This document shows positions 1 to 3,452 of a DNA stretch of 6,248 nucleotides, piece by piece. The stretch comes from JBGSOV01 sp964558715 (GTDB taxonomy: Bacteria; Patescibacteriota; Gracilibacteria; CAIRYL01; GCA-016699755). The position numbers and the translations under genes are program-made. Below the pieces are notes generated by a model. It was given only the letters and a program-made list of their open reading frames with translations. It was not told the DNA's origin and did no database searches. Position 1 is the stretch's first letter. Each line of letters starts with the position of its first letter. Location of the stretch: contig CAZLFD010000061.1 in NCBI GenBank assembly GCA_964558715.1, positions 1-6,248 of the forward strand, written 5' to 3'.

Positions 1-273
1 TCTTTAGTACACTTCTTTTAATTATTGTTCAACTTATTTGTGCAACAAGACCATTACAATCTACTCCTTCGTAGGCTTGCTTATAATCTCTAAAAATTGA
101 TTCGTACTTTTAAACGCACCCCTTAGACTTTCAGATGCCACACGAAGGGCAAGAGTGGCTATCGCTGCGTCAAGATTTTGCTTAGCTAATTCCCATACTC
201 CATAATGCTATCAGAAGTACCCGGAGTATTTAATAATTTCTGCAACGAAGCACGGATCTCAACTATTTTTTTA

Positions 274-299
274 TAGCCAACCAATTATAATTCGCCGTA
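274..299 (+). repeat. Left terminal inverted repeat of the IS630 element
   Basis: It starts TAGCCAACCA and matches the right-end repeat at 20 of 26 positions: the outer 10 bases are perfect, and a second matching block GCCGTA lies at 294-299. The stop codon of the catalytic transposase ORF (285-287) lies inside this repeat, which is common in compact insertion sequences. Confidence 0.88.
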
Positions 300-758
300 G
301 TATTTGAGAGCAGAAAAAAGCTCATCGACAGAACATCGGAGTGTTTTTCTGAGTTCCTTGAGATGTGCCCAGGTGTGTTCGATGGGATTGAGGTCGGGGG
401 AATACGGGGGAAGGTAGAGCAGAGTGTGTCCGGCGGCTGCTATGGACTCCTGGATATCATTTCTTTTGTGGAAAGTGGCATTATCAAGCACGAGGACGCT
501 GTTTTCCGGTAGCCTGGGAAGAAGGTCTTGAGTCAGCCAAGCAGAAAAGACATCTGTGGTAATGGTCGTCTCCCAGATGCTGCAAGAGAGGATGGTGGTG
601 TTGATGAGTGCCCCGATGACATTCGTCCTTCCGGGGATCTTGCTCCAGTCCCGTATGTCATGGCACCGCACCCCTTTCTGGCTATACCCTTTTTCTCTTT
701 TGGCTTCTTTCTCAAATCCACTTTCATCAATATAGACGATGCTTCTTGCTCGTATCAC
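285..758 (-). CDS. IS630 transposase, C-terminal DDE catalytic ORF (orfB)
   Basis: This 157-residue ORF from GTG 758 is the DDE_3 catalytic core that cuts and joins DNA at the element ends. The triad is visible: D11 in YIDESGF, D92 in VLDNATFHK and E127 in SPDLNPIEHTW. Exactly 34 residues separate the second D from E, the DD34E spacing of IS630/Tc1-mariner. The GTG is probably not the natural start. The same frame stays open upstream into the A8 run, adding a segment (SSSHPKADAEQ, then FLKRLWREK) that resembles the usual link between the helix-turn-helix and DDE parts. The functional protein is therefore probably a -1 frameshift fusion of about 280 residues with the upstream ORF. The stop codon lies in the left terminal repeat. 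Confidence 0.9.
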   Translation of the reverse strand: MIRARSIVYIDESGFEKEAKREKGYSQKGVRCHDIRDWSKIPGRTNVIGALINTTILSCSIWETTITTDVFSAWLTQDLLPRLPENSVLVLDNATFHKRNDIQESIAAAGHTLLYLPPYSPDLNPIEHTWAHLKELRKTLRCSVDELFSALKYYGEL

Positions 759-778
759 CTTTTCTCGCCAGAGCCGCT

Positions 779-1126
779 TCAGGAACCTTTTTCTTTGTTC
801 CGCGTCCGCCTTTGGGTGAGAGGAGGATTTTTTTTAACCGTGATCCCCAGTCTGCGTATCGCTCTCCCGATCGCCCAGGCACTGACATTGTAATCTTTTG
901 CCCTCTCCCATTGATATCTATCAGGATGCTTTTCTATATCTATCCGGAGTGCTTGCATGTCTATCTTCGTCGCGGGCTTATCCCTCTTTAGCTTTGGCTC
1001 TATCCTCTGCTTCCATCGCTGTATGGTCCTCGGATGGATCAAAAACCTTTTCCCAAGGTCGGCATAAGAAAGACATTCGCTTTCTTTGAGAGCCAGGATC
1101 TTTTGACGGAAGGAGAGTGGATACAT
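779..1126 (-). CDS. IS630 transposase, N-terminal DNA-binding ORF (orfA)
   Basis: This 115-residue ORF encodes the DNA-recognition half of the transposase. Residues about 5-45 form a helix-turn-helix of the IS630 N-terminal type: a SFRQKILAL helix, then SYADLGKRFLIHPRTIQRW, which has the usual pattern of a recognition helix ending in RTIQRW. A basic linker (KLKRDKPATK) and a second helical region with AWAIGRAIRRLGIT follow, a typical second winged-helix subdomain before the catalytic core. In frame 0 it stops just after KEKGS. Residues 98-99 are encoded within a run of eight A (plus-strand T run at 828-835), where a -1 slip would join it to the DDE ORF. No good Shine-Dalgarno sequence lies at the usual distance before ATG 1126. 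Confidence 0.88.
   Translation of the reverse strand: MYPLSFRQKILALKESECLSYADLGKRFLIHPRTIQRWKQRIEPKLKRDKPATKIDMQALRIDIEKHPDRYQWERAKDYNVSAWAIGRAIRRLGITVKKNPPLTQRRTRNKEKGS
828..835 (-). promoter_or_regulatory. Candidate -1 programmed frameshift site (A8 run)
   Basis: On the minus strand, orfA reads GTT AAA AAA AAT. A -1 slip on A AAA AAA moves ribosomes into the frame that runs without a stop through the linker into the DDE ORF, giving VKKKSSSHPKADAEQ and onward. This arrangement is known for several IS families that split their transposase. The alternative is a simple indel in a homopolymer that inactivated this copy; the sequence alone cannot separate the two. Confidence 0.6.
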
Positions 1127-1127
1127 A

Positions 1128-1148
1128 TGAAGTAGGAAAAATCCTTCA
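1128..1148 (-). promoter_or_regulatory. Small inverted repeat just before the transposase start
   Basis: TGAA-GGA and TCC-TAC-TTCA arms surround a 4-base loop, giving a 7-pair stem with a 3-base bulge that ends one base before the orfA ATG. The 5' arm contains the only purine-rich AAGGA candidate ribosome site, so folding could limit translation, as seen in other transposase leaders. It is a short structure and may be chance. Confidence 0.3.
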
Positions 1149-1153
1149 TAGTA

Positions 1154-1179
1154 TACGGCATTTTATGTGTGGTTGGCTA
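1154..1179 (-). repeat. Right terminal inverted repeat of the IS630 element
   Basis: Read on the minus strand from 1179 it begins TAGCCAACCA and matches the left end at 20 of 26 positions, with the inner GCCGTA block also conserved. It lies upstream of the first transposase ORF. The adjoining 1180-1181 TA is the right copy of the target-site duplication. Confidence 0.88.
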
Positions 1180-1285
1180 TATAAGCCATGTCCACATCAG
1201 GATTATCGCTCTTCAATTCATCCGCAACCTCTAACAGGGTCTTGGTTAATTCGCTGAGTTTTTGTTGGTCGTCGAGATTTGGCAT

Positions 1286-1525
1286 GCTTTTCAAAAAGTG
1301 TTAGAAGCATTGCATAATAATCAATGGGGCGCAAGTTTCGTTCGGGAGTCTGATCACAACAGACCCACACGCTTAATAACGATATGGGCGACATGACGCT
1401 TTACGAGGGGGTAGCGCGCTAACCCCGGGACCAGTTACTCTCCCCGCCGTCGGATCTTTGTGTTTCCTTGGCCCACCAATCGCAGAGGTATGCATGGGTG
1501 TTTGAGCGACTTTACCGGACGGTGT
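1286..1525. other. GC-rich intergenic block with inverted repeats, no gene recognised
   Basis: By eye this stretch is about 56% GC over 1321-1500, well above the AT-rich flanks. It holds an inverted repeat at 1344-1366 (GTCTG, 7-base loop, CAGAC, plus outer G/C pairs), and a near-palindrome at 1407-1426 whose core is TAGCGCGCTA enclosed by GGGG and CCCC. A shorter ACCG-GA-CGGT repeat lies at 1514-1523. All three lie between two minus-strand genes. I could not match it to tRNA, rRNA, tmRNA, RNase P or SRP RNA by their conserved cores. It could be a structured leader or small RNA, an operator region, or a remnant of a mobile element. Confidence 0.4.
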
Positions 1526-1855
1526 TTAGTTACCATTGCCTGCATCTTCTGTTAGCCAAGTTTTGCGGAACGATGCAAGGAGTGACATGTGAAATCGCGC
1601 TTGCATCCAGGCTGTGATTAGTTTTTGTCTAAGCGAAGGTTCTAAAACTGTAGAATCTAGATGTCGAAACAATTGTACTAATTGATTCCCCGTCAGACCA
1701 GCCATTGCCAGGCTTAGCTTAAGTTCTGCGGCACTTTTTTTAATATCACTTATTGATACTAAGTCGGCACCTGATTGTACTTGTTCTTGCCTGTAATCGG
1801 TCATTGCTGTGGTACCAAGGTGGCGTGTTGTCAGCTGGCGGACTTCGGGGCTCAT
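1526..1855 (-). CDS. Hypothetical protein, mostly helical, family not recognised
   Basis: The frame encodes 109 residues from ATG 1855. A second in-frame ATG at 1804 (starting MTDYRQEQVQ) would give 92 residues and may be the true start, since the first 17 residues look less protein-like. Neither start has a clear Shine-Dalgarno sequence. The body is rich in amphipathic helix-forming segments, such as SDIKKSAAELKLSLAMAG, then NQLVQLFRHL and LRQKLITAWMQARFHMSLLAS. There is no signal peptide, no membrane span, no cysteine pair and no catalytic motif that I recognise. It is divergent from the antiporter gene and separated from it by about 195 bases. It could be a small regulatory or structural protein, or a decayed remnant. 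The open length and balanced composition favour a real gene, but only moderately. Confidence 0.5.
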   Translation of the reverse strand: MSPEVRQLTTRHLGTTAMTDYRQEQVQSGADLVSISDIKKSAAELKLSLAMAGLTGNQLVQLFRHLDSTVLEPSLRQKLITAWMQARFHMSLLASFRKTWLTEDAGNGN

Positions 1856-1999
1856 AGTATTAAATAGACATAGTAATCTTACATTTGCAAAATATTAATT
1901 ACATTGCAAGCCTTTTCCCGAGGTAGTGAGTGGCTTTAGAAATACACACTCCAGAGACTCTCAATAACATCCTCAGAGTATTTGCCACCCGTCATTTCT

Positions 2000-2027
2000 T
2001 TGCGTATACCAAAAAGCCTGCTATTAT
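2000..2027 (+). promoter_or_regulatory. Possible sigma70-type promoter for the antiporter gene
   Basis: TTGCGT (2000-2005) and TATTAT (2022-2027) are separated by 16 bases and would start transcription at about 2034, shortly before ATG 2051. If correct, the upstream GTG at 2030 is not in the transcript. The match is moderate and such hexamers are common in AT-rich DNA. Confidence 0.35.
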
Positions 2028-2050
2028 AGGTGTTCATTCCCTTGCACCGC

Positions 2051-3247
2051 ATGCTCACGCTCGACCCTTTTTTGATCTCATTTATTCTCACGGTGCTGAT
2101 TGCACTCGTGATCGGTGGCGTGTTTCATTATCTCAAGCAGCCCGTCATTGTGGGCTATATTGTCGCTGGCATTATCGTCGGGCCACATGCCTTCAATATC
2201 ATCCCCGACGCGCACACCATCAAGCAGCTCGGTGATCTGGGCATCTTACTACTACTCTTTTTTATAGGTACCAAGATAAATTTCAGGGATTTTAAGCAGA
2301 ACTGGCAGGTACCTATTTTTGGAACTATCATTCAAATCGGTGTGAGCGTCTTGGCAATGGTTTTGTTGGGAGTGTATTTTACCTGGTCGATTGAGATGAT
2401 GGTCTTTTTCGGTTTCGCTATTAGCCTGAGCAGTACATCTGTAGTCATTAATATTCTCGAATCAAAGAAACTGCTCGATGAGCCCCTTGGCTACAATGTG
2501 CTCGGTGTCCTTTTGGTGCAAGACATCCTTTTTGTGCCGATGCTAATCGTGCTCGCTTCGATGGGTGAACCCTTGGAACCGGGTTTACTGCTGAAACAGG
2601 GAATCGGGATGCTGCTTATTCTGGCGTTTATTCAATGGCTGATCACCCGTAAGCAGGTACCCCTGCCCTTTAGTTCTTATGTAAAATCAAATCAAGAATT
2701 GCAGATGCTCGCTGCTATTATCATCTGCTTCGGTTTTGCCATCGTGGTCGGCGCGTTTCAACTTTCCTTGGCATTTGGCGCCTTTTTAGCAGGTATCTAT
2801 ATTGCCCGCACCAATGAGGCATCATGGATACAAAGCCAGCTGCATTCTTTCGTAATGCTACTCATGGCACTCTTTTTCATCTACATCGGTATTCTTATTG
2901 ATCCATTCTTCGTTTTGGAGAATATCGTCATGATTACTTCGATCGTCGTTGCGGTCTTTGTGGTCAACACGGCAATCAACGGCTTTATTTTCCGTTTTCT
3001 CGGTGACAGCTGGAAGACCTCGGCTTATGCCGGAGCTATTTTGGCACCAATTGGAGAATTTAGCTTTTTTCTATCTACGATAGCGCGCAACAACGGCTTT
3101 ATTGAAGAATACGACTATCAAATCATTGTACCGGTTATTGCGATTACGTTGCTCCTCGGCCCTTTTTGGATAATCCCTTTTGAAAGACGCCACGAACACA
3201 GTTTACTGATGCCGACAGAGCCGATTCCGCAAACACCAAAGGTGTGA
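2051..3247 (+). CDS. CPA2-family (KefB/KefC-like) monovalent cation:proton antiporter, membrane domain only
   Basis: This inner-membrane antiporter exchanges K+ or Na+ for protons; the ion cannot be told from sequence. From ATG 2051 it has 398 residues and about 12 hydrophobic segments. CPA2 signatures appear in order (numbered from this ATG): QPVIVGYIVAGIIVGPHAF (30-48), LGDLGILLLLFFIGTKI (61-77), SLSSTSVVINILESKKLLD (125-143), LGVLLVQDI with the QD pair (151-159), SLAFGAFLAGIYIAR (239-253), LFFIYIGILID (274-284) and LAPIGEFSFFLSTIAR (331-346). KefB and KefC are about 600 residues with a C-terminal TrkA-N (RCK) nucleotide-binding domain. Here the protein ends after the last membrane span with a short tail, so that gating domain is absent, as in many stand-alone CPA2 members. 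An in-frame GTG at 2030, directly after a TAG, would add 7 residues; neither start has a good ribosome site. A stand-alone gene is likely, as the next gene has its own promoter. Confidence 0.9.
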   Translation: MLTLDPFLISFILTVLIALVIGGVFHYLKQPVIVGYIVAGIIVGPHAFNIIPDAHTIKQLGDLGILLLLFFIGTKINFRDFKQNWQVPIFGTIIQIGVSVLAMVLLGVYFTWSIEMMVFFGFAISLSSTSVVINILESKKLLDEPLGYNVLGVLLVQDILFVPMLIVLASMGEPLEPGLLLKQGIGMLLILAFIQWLITRKQVPLPFSSYVKSNQELQMLAAIIICFGFAIVVGAFQLSLAFGAFLAGIYIARTNEASWIQSQLHSFVMLLMALFFIYIGILIDPFFVLENIVMITSIVVAVFVVNTAINGFIFRFLGDSWKTSAYAGAILAPIGEFSFFLSTIARNNGFIEEYDYQIIVPVIAITLLLGPFWIIPFERRHEHSLLMPTEPIPQTPKV

Positions 3248-3285
3248 CTTGGTTCAATAAATAAGTAGTTTCTAGAGAATTTGGC

Positions 3286-3302
3286 GAAGTATTGCTTACT
3301 TC
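3286..3302 (+). other. Short perfect hairpin downstream of the antiporter gene
   Basis: GAAGTA and TACTTC flank a 5-base loop, 38 bases past the antiporter stop. The stem is AT-rich and no T run follows, so it does not look like a standard intrinsic terminator. It could be a weak 3' end stabiliser or chance. Confidence 0.25.
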
Positions 3303-3370
3303 TTGCTGAGCTCGTCTGGGCACATGCTAGTTTTAAGAGTTGCAATATAAATTCCCCCGATAAGCGGAGT

Positions 3371-3399
3371 TTGATACCAAAATATATATATGTTATAAT
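3371..3399 (+). promoter_or_regulatory. Strong sigma70-type extended -10 promoter of adhE
   Basis: TTGATA (3371-3376) and a perfect TATAAT (3394-3399) are separated by the ideal 17 bases, and a TG at 3391-3392 gives an extended -10. Transcription would start at about 3405-3407, leaving a 5' leader of roughly 46 bases. The hexamer ATAACG is repeated in tandem at 3398-3403 and 3404-3409 and continues as ATA. It overlaps the -10 and start point, where a repressor or activator could bind. Confidence 0.75.
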
Positions 3400-3452
3400 A
3401 ACGATAACGATAGTTTACCGAGAACTGTCTTATCAAAAATAAACACCTTAAC

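Larger units (their letters stand above)
274..1179 (-). mobile_element. IS630-family insertion sequence, apparently complete
   Basis: A 906-base element bounded by imperfect terminal inverted repeats that both begin TAGCCAACCA when read inward. It is flanked on each side by TA (272-273 and 1180-1181), the target dinucleotide that IS630/Tc1-mariner transposases duplicate. It carries two minus-strand transposase ORFs, a helix-turn-helix part and a DD34E catalytic part, in different frames with a run of eight A in the overlap. Both ends and all catalytic residues are present, so the copy looks recent and possibly still mobile. It sits inside a small gene on the same strand, whose reading frame is restored when the element and one TA are removed. 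The boundaries are read directly from the sequence; mobility is inferred. Confidence 0.92.
61..1285 (-). pseudogene. Small gene of unknown function, split by the IS630 element and frameshifted
   Basis: The minus-strand ATG at 1285 opens a frame beginning MPNLDDQQKLSELTK that runs through VDMAY to the IS border. As it stands, the frame stops 5 codons inside the element (stop 1163-1165), giving a 40-residue product. If 274-1179 and one TA are removed, the frame continues past the junction as AYKKIVEIRASLQKLLNTPG and on to SIMEYG, stopping at 186-188. A one-base change around 189-200 would instead lead into an open 43-codon stretch (ELAKQNLDAAIATLALRV, later FLEIISKPTKE) ending at 61-63. The ancestral product was therefore probably about 105 residues, soluble and mostly alpha-helical, with no signal peptide or membrane segment. 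I do not recognise the family. The weak purine stretch GAAAAG lies just before the ATG. The start choice is supported only by frame continuity. Confidence 0.62.

Noticed and set aside
528..1089. Plus-strand open frames of 63-121 codons across the insertion sequence
   Set aside because: They lie opposite the transposase ORFs, have no recognisable motif and show the odd composition of antisense shadows.
1407..1426. tRNA or rRNA fragment suggested by the GC-rich palindrome
   Set aside because: No T-loop GTTCGANNC pattern, anticodon arm or conserved rRNA core accompanies it.
1930..2235. A 101-codon plus-strand frame as a full gene
   Set aside because: Most of it is the antiporter gene read in another register, with an Arg- and His-rich, Trp-containing tail. 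Only its first 35 codons are independent, so it is kept as an observation, not a gene.
3286..3302. Intrinsic terminator for the antiporter gene
   Set aside because: The stem is AT-rich and not followed by a T run, so it is reported only as a hairpin.
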